In this document: positions 48,209 through 58,273 of the stretch, piece after piece | How the letters are laid out: each line of letters opens with the position of its first letter | How positions within the stretch are numbered: the first letter of the stretch is position 1 | From: Methylocystis sp. | GTDB taxonomy: Bacteria; Pseudomonadota; Alphaproteobacteria; Rhizobiales; Beijerinckiaceae | Direction of reading: 5' to 3' | NCBI GenBank assembly: GCA_022843405.1 | Contig: JALHNQ010000011.1 | Span: 1-64,000, forward strand | Length of the DNA: 64,000 nt | The notes under the pieces: generated by a model | What the model was told of the DNA's origin: nothing | The model's database searches: none | The model's input: only the letters and a program-made list of their open reading frames with translations | Program-made: the position numbers and the translations under genes

Positions 48209-49618
48209 CTATTTGAGATGCGGGCTTTGAAATCCGAGGCGACGCAATCCGACCTGCACATCGGGATCCTTCATGAAAAGATCCCACAACAGACCCGTGC
48301 GGTGATTTTCGATCATCGCGACGATAGGTCCCTGGTCGATTGCAAGATAGGTATGGGAGAACCAATCGGCGTCCTCGCTGAACGCATCGGTAAAACCAAA
48401 ACGACCCCAAAGCCTGTCGCCGAGCTTATCGTAAAAATGCCGCATGGCGCGAAGCGCCGCTTCCGGCGCATATGGGAAACTCGACAATGCCGCGGTCGGC
48501 GCAATCACGCCATTGTCTTCATCTGGCGCATGCCGCTTGCAACATTGCACGCTGACGTGCCCGCTCCCGCACGCACGAGCGCATTTATCGTCTCCCGGCG
48601 CGTGCACGTAGTACCCCCCCGGATCGTCGCTCGCCGTGAGGCCCCAGCAGGATGGTCCATAACCCTTGTGATTCCCGGGATTGCGGACGCAATGTTCAAT
48701 ATTGATCCGCACATGATGCGTATTCTGTCGCAAGTAGTTGGCGTAGACATCCTCGAGCCCACGCGGATCGAGGCCGCAGAAGGAATAATGGCAAAAGAAT
48801 AAGGGCCCGCCATAAGGAGGGCCGAGCGGCAATTCGATGTCGTAATAAAAATGGCCGTTCAAAAAGCTCCGGCTCTGCGCCCAGCCGTCGTGATAGACTG
48901 ACGAGTCGATTGGATAGCGCGGCGAGGCGGCCGCAAGGACATAAGTCAATAGGCATTCGTTCCAGCCGCGGATTTCATGAGCAAGGCTGAAGCCGTTATT
49001 GGGGCTCCAATGCCAAGTCAGTACGCTATGTCCTTCGCGAACGTGCCAGTTCCATTCCACATCGAGCCACAGGCAAGTGATCCGATCGCGCAGGCTTTTC
49101 TCGGCGGACGTATCGCGATCGAAATATTGTCGCGCGCACAACAGGCCCTGAAACAAAAGCGCGGTCTCGACGATATCGCCGCCGTCGTCTTTCCGACTGA
49201 AGGGTATGGTCGCGCCGCCGGCGCCGCCGCAGCTGTAGCACGACACTCCGGCTCGGGGCGCGCAACAGGCGCCGGTTCGGCCATTCATGAAGTGCGGAAA
49301 ATGACCGTGATAACAGGGCGCGCGTTCCAGGAGATTGAGCATGAGCGCAAGACGCGTCAGAGCTTCATCCCGAGTGAGCCATCCCCTTTCCGTCGCGGCG
49401 ATGATGGCCATGACGCCAAAGCCGGAACCTCCGATCGCGACGCAATCATCCTGTGGCTCTTCAAGGAGGCTGATGTGATCACGCGCAAGGCCGCTCGCGG
49501 GATGCGCGCCCTCCCAAAAATAGAGGAACGTTTGCCGCTGCACGAGATCAAGCAGCGCCTCATCCGATAAGACCGGCCTTTGTTGGGGGATGATCCGGTT
49601 GTTTTGAGCGATTGTCAT
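48209..49618 (-). CDS. Glucoamylase-family (glycoamylase-like domain) protein with two Cys-rich insertions
   Basis: QRQTFLYFWEGAHPASGLARDH; IGGSGFGVMAIIAATERGW; DDGGDIVETALLFQGLLCARQYF; WGLTASDDPGGY...DNGVIAPTAALSSFPY. Confidence 0.88.
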   Translation of the reverse strand: MTIAQNNRIIPQQRPVLSDEALLDLVQRQTFLYFWEGAHPASGLARDHISLLEEPQDDCVAIGGSGFGVMAIIAATERGWLTRDEALTRLALMLNLLERAPCYHGHFPHFMNGRTGACCAPRAGVSCYSCGGAGGATIPFSRKDDGGDIVETALLFQGLLCARQYFDRDTSAEKSLRDRITCLWLDVEWNWHVREGHSVLTWHWSPNNGFSLAHEIRGWNECLLTYVLAAASPRYPIDSSVYHDGWAQSRSFLNGHFYYDIELPLGPPYGGPLFFCHYSFCGLDPRGLEDVYANYLRQNTHHVRINIEHCVRNPGNHKGYGPSCWGLTASDDPGGYYVHAPGDDKCARACGSGHVSVQCCKRHAPDEDNGVIAPTAALSSFPYAPEAALRAMRHFYDKLGDRLWGRFGFTDAFSEDADWFSHTYLAIDQGPIVAMIENHRTGLLWDLFMKDPDVQVGLRRLGFQSPHLK

Positions 49619-49660
49619 CGGCTAACGATCCTACGGAGCATGGACGCCATGCGGGTTTAT

Positions 49661-51487
49661 TTATTGTCTATCTGCAAGGATGGCCCTCCGCCTTCGGGCT
49701 TCTGGATCACATGGCAAGCAGGGAGCCCTTAGTCGCTGACCTTGAGGATTCATGGTCAAGTAAAGAACACGCGTATAGAACTCGTCCTTAGCCTGCGGTC
49801 CGCTGATGTGAACGAGGGTTGTTGCCGCCCAATCCTGCTCGAAGATGTCGAAAAGCGTTTTGCGCGCCTGCGGAGCAAGTGACTCGATCGCCTCATCGAC
49901 AAAGACCCAACGCGGCTTGTGAAGCAAAACGCGCGCGAAAGCGAGACCTTGTTGTTCCGGCTCGCTCAGTTCCCTGTCCCATCGCGCGATACGATCGAGC
50001 CAGCGCGATAGATGTGACAGGCCCATTTTCGTTAAAGCTGCGATGAACTCCTGATCCGAGAAGCTGCGTGGCGGAGCCGGATACGAGAGAGCGTCGCGCA
50101 GAGCGCCATCAGGTATATAAGGTCGCTTGGGCATGAACATGACGCTCTGCGCCGGCGGCAGGCAGATCCTGCCGCTTCCCCATGGCCATAAGCCCGCCAT
50201 CGCGCAGAAAAGAGTCGTTTTTCCTGAACCGGGCTCGCCGACGATCAAGACGCGGTCTCCCGGCATGATCTCGACATGCGGTTCATTCAAACTGGTGCAC
50301 CCCGAAGGAGAAATGACGCCAAAGTCATCCAGGCGGAGCTTGTCATCCGATGTCGTAACGAGTTCGATACGGCTCGCCTCGTCACCGAGCTTGTCCATTT
50401 CGATCAATGCCTGGCGAAAGCCGCCGACACGAAAGAGCGTCGCGCGCCAATCCGCAATCACGCCGAAATTATCGACGAACCACCGCAGCGACTGCTGTAC
50501 TTGATTGAACGCGCCAACGGCCATGAGCAACCCACCAAAAGAAAGATCCCCGGCGAAGTAAGCGGGCGCTGCTACGATGATCGGCGCGACGATCGTGAAC
50601 CATCCATAGCCGGCCGTGATCCAAGTCAGGCCCGTCGTTGCGCCGACGAGCCGACGCAAAATGAGGAGAAGGCGATCAAGCTCTCGATGCAGCCTATCGC
50701 TCGCTTCTGCCTCGCCGCGGTAGACGGCGATCGCATCGCTATGCTCATTGACGTGAACGAGGGCGAAGCGCAGATCGGACTCACGGGCATAACGTTCGCC
50801 GTTCAGGGCGATCAGCGGTCGGCCTACGCGCCAACTCGCCCAAGATCCCGCGCCCGCATAGAGAAGCGCGCACCAGACCATATAACCGGGGATAGCAAAG
50901 CTTTTTCCTTGGAACTCGAACACCACGCCCGCCGACAGAATCCACAGGACGCCGATGAAGCTCGCTAAGAGAAGCGTCGCTTGGACGAGCCCGACGCCCA
51001 GATCAGTGGAGAGTTCGGCTAGATGCTGGGCGTCCGCATGGATGCGCTGGTCCGGATTCTCTCCAACTTCCTTAGCGCCGGCGAGGAGAAAGGCGCGTTT
51101 GGGCGCGAGCCATTGCGCGAAAAGGTCCCGTGTCAGCGCTTCGCGCAATTTCATCTTCGTCATCTGGTTGAGCCAAGTCTGGGCCACGTTCAGAATCAAC
51201 AGAGCGCCTGCGATATAGACGAAAACGATAAGTTGGGAGCCGAAGGCCGGAAGATCTTTGCGGGAAAGCGCATCGTAAAACGGTTGGTTCCAGGCGTTGA
51301 GCCTGATCTGTCCATAAGCGGTCGCAGCGACGACGACCACGAGACCAACGCCGAGCCAAAGCAGCATCGCGCGGTCGCGCGAAATGTAGAACGCCTCCAA
51401 AAGCATTTTCAGTTGCGGCGCGAATTCGTCGCCTCCCGTTCGCCGTTCGGCGACGGCTTCACACGTCGTGTTGGCCCGCTCCACCAT
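49661..51487 (-). CDS. SbmA/BacA-like (ABC_membrane_2 type) ABC transporter, permease fused to ATPase
   Basis: LNAWNQPFYDALSRKDLPAF...; VLIVGEPGSGKTTLFCAMAGLWPWGSGRI; LSEPEQQGLAFARVLLHKPRWVFVDEA. Confidence 0.9.
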   Translation of the reverse strand: MVERANTTCEAVAERRTGGDEFAPQLKMLLEAFYISRDRAMLLWLGVGLVVVVAATAYGQIRLNAWNQPFYDALSRKDLPAFGSQLIVFVYIAGALLILNVAQTWLNQMTKMKLREALTRDLFAQWLAPKRAFLLAGAKEVGENPDQRIHADAQHLAELSTDLGVGLVQATLLLASFIGVLWILSAGVVFEFQGKSFAIPGYMVWCALLYAGAGSWASWRVGRPLIALNGERYARESDLRFALVHVNEHSDAIAVYRGEAEASDRLHRELDRLLLILRRLVGATTGLTWITAGYGWFTIVAPIIVAAPAYFAGDLSFGGLLMAVGAFNQVQQSLRWFVDNFGVIADWRATLFRVGGFRQALIEMDKLGDEASRIELVTTSDDKLRLDDFGVISPSGCTSLNEPHVEIMPGDRVLIVGEPGSGKTTLFCAMAGLWPWGSGRICLPPAQSVMFMPKRPYIPDGALRDALSYPAPPRSFSDQEFIAALTKMGLSHLSRWLDRIARWDRELSEPEQQGLAFARVLLHKPRWVFVDEAIESLAPQARKTLFDIFEQDWAATTLVHISGPQAKDEFYTRVLYLTMNPQGQRLRAPCLPCDPEARRRRAILADRQ

Positions 51488-51826
51488 CAAATCTCGACCC
51501 TTTTTGTTGAACTGGATTATAGCATCACTTGCATCCTTGATCGGCAAGATCGATCGCGGGAGGTCATCTCCTGACCGGATGAGCCATGCCGTCAGGGAAT
51601 CTGGCGCTTGGCGCCTTTGGCGGGATACGAATCTCAAGCTTGGCTGGACGCGACCTAGAGCTGAGTTGTTTCTGATCTCGCGGAATCGCGTCGCGACGAC
51701 CTCATCGTGAAAATCGGCTATGCTCCCATGAAATATGCCGCGGATTTAGTCATCAAGACGGGTCCTTCCATGCTTCCGCCGCGATGGTGGCCGCTCTGGA
51801 AGACGTCATTTTATTCGAACGCCACG

Positions 51827-53962
51827 ATGAACCTCATCGATTCGCTTCTTACAGCTATGACACTCGAAGAAAAAATTGGCCAACTCAACATGGCGGCGAC
51901 TGGATATGCCATTACCGGGCCGATCCTCGGCGACGAAGTGGCCGAAAACATTCGCGCGGGGCGCGTCGGCGGCCTCTTGAACCTCTGGGGTCGGGAGGCG
52001 ATTGCGGGCCTTCAGAAGCTTGCAGTCAAGGAGAGTAAGCTCGCGATTCCGCTACTTTTTGGCCTCGACGTGCTTCATGGACATAAGACTATCTTTCCTA
52101 TTCCGCTGGCCGAAGCAGGCTTGTTCGACCCTCTCCTATGGGAGCGCACGGCGCGCGCGGCAGCCATTGAGGCGGCAGGCGACGGAATTACGTTGACTTT
52201 TGCTCCCATGCTCGACATCGCGCGTGATCCGCGTTGGGGACGGATCGCTGAAGGCCCCGGCGAGGATCCTCTAGTCGGCGCACGATTCGCCGAAGCGAAA
52301 ATCCGCGGTTTTCAGGGGCCGGACTTAGCCGCGGGAACTTCAGTCGCCGCGACCGCCAAACATTTTTGCGCGGGCGGCGCCGCCACGGCAGGACGCGACT
52401 ATGCAGCGGTCGATATTTCCGAACGCACCCTAATCGAGGTCTACCTACCCCCATTTCGAGCGGCAGTCGCCGCCGGCTGCGCCGCCATCATGCCTGCCTT
52501 TAATAGCGTGGCCGGCGTTCCCATGACCGCGCATGCCGCTCTCCTGCGCGACTATCTGCGACGCAAACTCGGTTTCGAGGGGCTCATCATCAGCGATTAC
52601 AATGCGATCACGGAATTGATGCAACATGGCGTCGCCGCCGATCTCACCGAGGCGGCGGCGCTCTCGCTAAAAGCGGGCGTCGACATGGACATGATGAGCG
52701 GCGCCTATGTTCGCTGTCTTCCTGACGCCCTTGCGCGCGGGCTCGTCGCTCAGGAAGACGTTGACGCCGCCGTACGTCGCGTCCTCAAGCTCAAGCAAAA
52801 CCTCGGCCTATTTGACGATCCCTGCCGACGCGTCGCTCCAGCCGAATATTTGGCGGAAGCGCAAAGGGAGCTGGCGTTGGATGTGGCTCGACGCGCGATC
52901 ACGCTTCTCTCCAATCGCGATATTTTGCCGCTTCCCGCCAATCTGCGCCGCATCGCCGTCATTGGTCCACTCGCCGACGCCCGCGCCGAGATGCTAGGTC
53001 CCTGGTCAGCGGCCGGAAGCCCGGACAATTGCGTAACAATCCTTGACGGTTTGAAAGCCGCTCTGCCGTATTGCGAGATTGCTTTCAACGCGGGCGTGAG
53101 CATTGACGGTGTTGACAAGGGCGGGATCGAACCGGCCCGCGCCTTGACCGCTGACGCGGACGTTGTTGTCCTCTGTCTTGGAGAAGCCGCAGGCATGAGC
53201 GGCGAGGCGGCAAGTCGGGCGGCGCCAGGTCTGCCAGGCCGCCAGCGCGAACTCGCCGAAGCGGTTCTGGCGACCGGCGCTCCGGTTGTCGCCCTTCTCT
53301 CCTCGGGCCGCCCGCTGATGGTGACATGGCTTGTGGAACGGGCGCAAGCAGTGCTCGCCACGTGGTTTCTCGGCGATATGGCGGGAAATGCGATCGCTGA
53401 AGTACTAACCGGGCGTTTCAACCCGACCGGGCGGCTGCCTGTCACGTGGCCGCGCGAAATCGGCCAGATCCCGATCTTTTACGCGGCGCAGTCTTCGGGC
53501 CGGCCCGCTGATGCTGGTCATCGTTTCACCAGCAGATATCTCGACGTTCCCGTAGAGCCGCTTTTTCCCTTCGGACATGGGCTCTCCTTCTGCAAAGTCA
53601 AATTGGAAAATCTTCGTGCAATCCCGAAAGAATTCAACTTGAAGGATCAAATCGAAGTCGAAATCGACGCTGTCAACGAGGGGCAGCTTACGACAGAAGA
53701 AACAATATTTCTGTTTGTTCACGACCTCGTGGCAAGCGTGACGCGTCCACTCTTGGAATTGAAAGCCTGGGAGAAAGTCGCATTGGCGCCCGGCCAAACC
53801 AAGACCGTCGGTTTTAAGCTTGCGGCCGAGTGCTTTTGCTTTCCCGACGAGAATTTCAAGCCGGTTGTGGAATCGGGCGCTTTCGACATCCTAGTCGGCC
53901 TCAATGCCGATCAAAAGTCAATGTTCACAACCCGCTTGGTTTTCGTTGGCGGCGGTGCTTAG
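51827..53962 (+). CDS. bglX: GH3 beta-glucosidase
   Basis: MTLEEKIGQLNM...; IISDYNAITELMQHGVA; LNVPVEPLFPFGHGLS-type end (LDVPVEPLFPFGHGLSF); FnIII-like C-term. Upstream ORF extension to 51707 possible. Confidence 0.93.
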   Translation: MNLIDSLLTAMTLEEKIGQLNMAATGYAITGPILGDEVAENIRAGRVGGLLNLWGREAIAGLQKLAVKESKLAIPLLFGLDVLHGHKTIFPIPLAEAGLFDPLLWERTARAAAIEAAGDGITLTFAPMLDIARDPRWGRIAEGPGEDPLVGARFAEAKIRGFQGPDLAAGTSVAATAKHFCAGGAATAGRDYAAVDISERTLIEVYLPPFRAAVAAGCAAIMPAFNSVAGVPMTAHAALLRDYLRRKLGFEGLIISDYNAITELMQHGVAADLTEAAALSLKAGVDMDMMSGAYVRCLPDALARGLVAQEDVDAAVRRVLKLKQNLGLFDDPCRRVAPAEYLAEAQRELALDVARRAITLLSNRDILPLPANLRRIAVIGPLADARAEMLGPWSAAGSPDNCVTILDGLKAALPYCEIAFNAGVSIDGVDKGGIEPARALTADADVVVLCLGEAAGMSGEAASRAAPGLPGRQRELAEAVLATGAPVVALLSSGRPLMVTWLVERAQAVLATWFLGDMAGNAIAEVLTGRFNPTGRLPVTWPREIGQIPIFYAAQSSGRPADAGHRFTSRYLDVPVEPLFPFGHGLSFCKVKLENLRAIPKEFNLKDQIEVEIDAVNEGQLTTEETIFLFVHDLVASVTRPLLELKAWEKVALAPGQTKTVGFKLAAECFCFPDENFKPVVESGAFDILVGLNADQKSMFTTRLVFVGGGA

Positions 53963-54742
53963 CGAGAGCAATTGTCGTCTTCGAGATGCCCCGCGACGAT
54001 ATCTTACTCTGGAAACCTCCTTCCGAGAGTGGGTTGCGACACCCAATCCTCTCAACCGGAATAATTCCCGATTGCGAATACTCGTCATGGCATTTCTATT
54101 GCGAATATTTCGCGAGAGGGAGAACTAATGCCTTGATGGAATGGAATAACTGGGACGCTCCTGAGAACGACGACCTTGTCTACGTGCGCGCCGAGGATCA
54201 GCGCGGTCAATATGAGGTTCCGTTCCCGGTCGTTTTTCGCGACGAACGTTGGTGGAATGTGGAATGCTCACACTGGCGAAAAAACTCGACATCTATGTCG
54301 CGGCAGGGCCGCCCTAGCGAATAGTACGACGCTTCACACAACATCTTTCTTGGGCCGAACTTCATTGGCTCGCCGACTTAATCGGCCAGCCGCACGATCT
54401 GAAGCCGCGTTACAGTATCGCGACAATGACCAGGAAAGAAGTCGCTCGGCTTGCTGGTGCTGCCCGATGACCTTGCCGAAGCTATTGGATGCCCATGGCC
54501 CCGGTGTTGAGCCCGACGGCCTCTTTCTGCGCGCCCAGAAGCTGGTCCGCTCGCCGCAGGCGCACGCGGAGCTCAAGACCTCCTGCCGCCGCGCTTGACA
54601 AAGCGCCGTTCAATCCAACTTACCCCGCAATCTCGGTGCGATCTCAACGCCGCGGTGGTGACACCGAGCAGGGATTTATGGCCCTCGGGATCTCGTTTGG
54701 CAGGAGGAGCAGATGTCCTCGAACCGCATCAAAAGTCTGGCC

Positions 54743-55207
54743 TTAGTGATCGAGATACTGACATGCATAGGCTTCGTTGCTCATTAGAAAGCGATGGTCG
54801 CCGAGGCCGAGATCCTGAATGAACACGGCATCGCAAGGCAACGTTCGGCGGCGCTTGCTGATGAGCTCAACGCGCCATAGCCACAAGTTCATCCCAGGAT
54901 GCAACCAAAGAGCGACCCGGTGGCTTATGCCAGATGTTTCGCCTTCCCAAACAAACCGATCATGCGCTGCGCCGATGCGGCATCCAGCCTCGGGGCCGAT
55001 AATGGGCAGGAGCCTCGGCTCGATACCGCCGAGGCGTAGATAAAAACGCGTCATTCCGCCGGCGATGGGCGAGGCGAGCGAATGGTTGATCAGAATCCGC
55101 CCGTGCTGCATGGCGAAGATCGCGCCATTGGGCTGGACGCTGATCGACAACCCTAGCTCATTGACAATCCGCAAAAGACCGAGATCATGTTGACGCGGGG
55201 TTCTCAT
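54743..55207 (-). pseudogene. Truncated GH94/cyclic beta-glucan synthase-type (glycosyltransferase 36) N-terminal domain
   Basis: QPNGAIFAMQHGRILINHSLASPIAGGMTRFYLRLGG...AVFIQDLGLGDHRFLMSNEAYACQYLDH*. Confidence 0.7.
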
Positions 55208-55539
55208 GCTCTCTATCGGCAAATGTTACACCTTTTTTTCATTGACTGGCCCAGTCTCACTCGAAACCAGCCGTCCAACATATTCCCTTGTCGACGTTGT
55301 GTCGTGTTCAATCGCTAAAAGTCTGTGTTCGACTTCGTCAACTAAGAAAAGCTCTCGCAAGACCGCCCACGCGCAGCGTTTCGGCGTTGGCCAATTCACG
55401 ATGTTCAAGGAGCGCTGCGTAACCATCGTTGTCGAGTAAGCCCACTCACCTCGTTGAGGCGCGAATCGTGAAGGAAGGCAGTGGTCCCCTAATTCAAAAT
55501 TCTCTCACACGAGCGCCCATGCTGATTCCGACGAAGGCA

Positions 55540-55622
55540 CCCGTCTGTAACGGGATAATGCCGCCCGGGGATTCCGGGATAATGGCGCCCCTCCGTAACG
55601 GAATGATCCCGCCCGGGCGCCG
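55540..55622. repeat. Cluster of three degenerate ~22-24-bp direct repeats
   Basis: gtaacgggataatgccgcccggg / gattccgggataatggcgcccct / ccgtaacggaatgatcccgcccggg next to istB; resembles multiple-repeat termini of IS21 elements. Confidence 0.5.
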
Positions 55623-55667
55623 CGTTCATTGACCAACGAGATTTGTCTCACCTCCGATTGTTTTTGG

Positions 55668-55919
55668 TCAAGCCGTTTTGGCGTGTTTTCCGCGGGCGCG
55701 GCGCAGGCTCTCGCCGACGAGTTCAATGCGATGCGCGTTATGAACGAGCCGATCGAGGATGGCGTCGGCGTAGGTGGGGTCGCCGATAACCTCATGCCAT
55801 GAGGTCACGGGAAGCTGGGAGGTGACGATCGTCGATCGGCGCCCGTATCGCTCTTCGAGGATTTCGAGGAGGTCATGACGGGCGCCGGCGTCGAGCGGCT
55901 CGAGGCCGAAGTCGTCGAG
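55668..55919 (-). pseudogene. istB: 3' part of istB (IS21-family helper ATPase), split by RIT insertion
   Basis: FGLEPLDAGARHDLLEILEERYGRRSTIVTSQLPVTSWHEVIGDPTYADAILDRLVHNAHRIELVGESLRR; joins seamlessly to LIKSLGRADLLILD at 59390-59440. Confidence 0.85.
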
Positions 55920-55945
55920 TAATGTTGAGCACAACATTACTCGAC
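55914..55945. repeat. Perfect 14-bp palindrome with 4-nt loop at left end of RIT element
   Basis: gtcgagtaatgttg-agca-caacattactcgac. Confidence 0.85.
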
Positions 55946-56029
55946 TAATGTGCAGTGTGCAGATATGTGGAGCTGCGCCGCCAACTGCCGCAATCGCGCG
56001 GGTTTCCCGCCATACGACTCCACATAACT
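55940..56029. repeat. RIT left terminal inverted repeat (90 bp)
   Basis: ctcgactaatgtgcagtgtgcagatatgtggagctgcgccgccaactgccgcaatcgcgcgggttt...ctccacataact. Confidence 0.9.
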
Positions 56030-56048
56030 TAGCACCTTCGCACCGAGA

Positions 56049-57284
56049 ATGACCTCCCCATTCCCAAAGGAGGGCGTCATGTTGAAGGTGCTGTTTCCGA
56101 GGTTTTTCCATCATTATGAAAGCTCGCGCTCCGGCGCTGAACTGGCGGCTTTCGCCCGATGGCTGCAGGCGACGGGATATCTTCGTGCTGTGACGCGGCG
56201 TCACGTCTATCGCCTGAGGCGCGTCTTCGAGGCCTCTGCGACCCTTCAATGTAGGCAGACACTGACCGAAGCCCAATTGCGGGAAGCGTTTGCTCTTGTT
56301 CCCTGCAGTCAGCGTCACGCATCCACTGAGCGCGTGTATCGCCGCTTCCTGAAGGCGGAAGGGCGGCTGGAAGGATCAACGCCGACAGAGCATATCGGGC
56401 AGCTGCGGCTGCGATATCGGCAATATCTTCAGGATGTGAGGGGATTGGCTCCGACGACGATCGCTCAGCATCTGGAGACGATCGACGCCTTTCTGGCGAC
56501 GTCTCTGGGACCAACGGGCCATCTTTCGAGGCTTACGTCCGAGCATGTTGAAACCTTCGTCCAGGCCACATCCCGTCAGGTTCGGCGCCAGACGCTTCAG
56601 CACAAAGTGGCGCGCCTGCGCGCCTTTCTGCGCTATTGCGCAGATCGCGGAGAGACTTCGCGCGGACTCGACCGCATCGATACGTCCAAGACCTATCGTG
56701 GTGAGCTGCCGCCCCGCGCGCTCAGCTGGGATTTGATTGAAAAGCTGCTGGCTTCGATCGACAGGAGCGACAATCTTGGTCGGCGCGACCACGCCATTCT
56801 GCACCTCATGGCCTATTATGGTTTGCGAGCCTCTGAAGTCGCGAGTCTGACGTTGGACGCCGTCAATTGGAAGACGGGCGCGTTGCGCGTCGAATAGCGC
56901 AAGACGCGTTCGATCCTCATCCTTCCCTTGGCTGAGCAGACGCGGCACATCCTGGAGCAATATCTCGCCAATAGGCTTTCTTGCGATCGGACACCCGTTC
57001 TGTTCCCCAAGTCGCGCAGCCCCATCGGAGGCATGACGAGCTGGGGGATATGCGACGTCTTCGCCAAGCGCGCGCGGGAAAGCGGGCTGCCGCTCGAGGG
57101 CGTATCATCCTATGCGCTGCGGCATTCGTTCGCCATGCGGTTGTTGAGGCAGGGCGTCGGTGTGAAGACGATCGGCGATCTGCTTGGTCATCACTGCCTC
57201 GAGAGCACCTGCGTATATCTCCGCATCGAAACCGACATGCTGCGCACGGTGGCCTTGCCCGTGCCTGCCGACACCGCACACTGA
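56049..57284 (+). pseudogene. Tyrosine recombinase 1 of RIT element, interrupted by in-frame TAG at 56895-56897
   Basis: 56049..56897 and 56928..57284 are in the same frame; catalytic segments split (LRASEVASL before, ALRHSFAMRLL...LGHHCLESTCVY after). Confidence 0.85.
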
Positions 57285-57295
57285 GGAGGATGGTC

Positions 57296-58273
57296 ATGAC
57301 AACAACCATCTCTTCGACGCCGCTCGATCAACCGGTTGCGGCGTGGCTCGCTCATCAGCGCGCCCTTGGCCGCCGCTATGATCCTGAAGAGTGGATCCTG
57401 AAATCCTTGCGGGCGTTCATCGGCCGGACTCCGGGACTGGATATCGATCAGGCGAGTTTTGATCAATGGTGCGCGGCGTTTCCGCATCTGGCGAGCAACA
57501 CGCTCCTCTATCGCCAGCGCGTTGTCCGCAGGTTTTGCCTGCATCGTCGGCGCAAGGAGCCGGCCTGCTTCGTGCCCGATCCCTTACGCTTCGCCCGGCG
57601 CGAGCCGTTCCGACGGCCCGTTATCATCGAGCCGGAACAAATAGCCAGAATGCTGACGGCCGCGGACAGCATGCCCGTCACGTCGGGATCGCCTCTGCGA
57701 TCCGCCGTATATCGGATGGCTGTCATACTGTTGTACACAACCGGATTGCGCCGTGGCGAGCTGCTGCGCCTCACCCTTGCCGACTGCGAGCCCGAAAGCG
57801 GCGTGTTGCGCGTTCGGGAATCCAAGTTCCACAAATCGAGGATATTGCCCCTCTCCCCCGACGCGCACGCCGAATTGCGGGGCTACCTGCAAAAGCGTCT
57901 CGCTGCGCCGTTCAGCAAGAATCCCGACACGCCTCTTCTCATCAACACGGAGGGCGGTCTTCGTCCCTATACCGGCACGGGCATCAGCGGGGGGCTCCAA
58001 GCCCTGTTCAAGGCGGCAGGTGTCGAGGACAGCGAAGGCCGGCGTCCGCGGGTTCATGATCTCAGACACAGCTTTGCGGTCGGCGCGCTTGTCCGCTGGT
58101 ATCTCGAAGGCGCCGACGTGCAATCGAATCTCCCGAAGCTGGCCCTGTACATGGGCCATGTCTCCATCGCGTCGACGGCGCATTACCTGCACTTCCTTCC
58201 GAAGCTGCAAGCGATCGCCAGCGACCGCTTCGAAAGCGCGTTCGGCAATCTCGTCAGGGAGGCCGTGGCATGA
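57296..58273 (+). CDS. Tyrosine recombinase 2 of RIT element
   Basis: TTGLRRGELLRLTLADC; HDLRHSFAVGALVRW; MGHVSIASTAHYLHF. Confidence 0.9.
   Translation: MTTTISSTPLDQPVAAWLAHQRALGRRYDPEEWILKSLRAFIGRTPGLDIDQASFDQWCAAFPHLASNTLLYRQRVVRRFCLHRRRKEPACFVPDPLRFARREPFRRPVIIEPEQIARMLTAADSMPVTSGSPLRSAVYRMAVILLYTTGLRRGELLRLTLADCEPESGVLRVRESKFHKSRILPLSPDAHAELRGYLQKRLAAPFSKNPDTPLLINTEGGLRPYTGTGISGGLQALFKAAGVEDSEGRRPRVHDLRHSFAVGALVRWYLEGADVQSNLPKLALYMGHVSIASTAHYLHFLPKLQAIASDRFESAFGNLVREAVA

Noticed and set aside
54130-54740. Possible decayed genes between GH3 and the GH94 fragment
   Set aside because: Coding-like fragments (e.g. LSWAELHWLADLIGQPHDLKPRYSIATMTRKEVARLAG) but frames break and no family recognised
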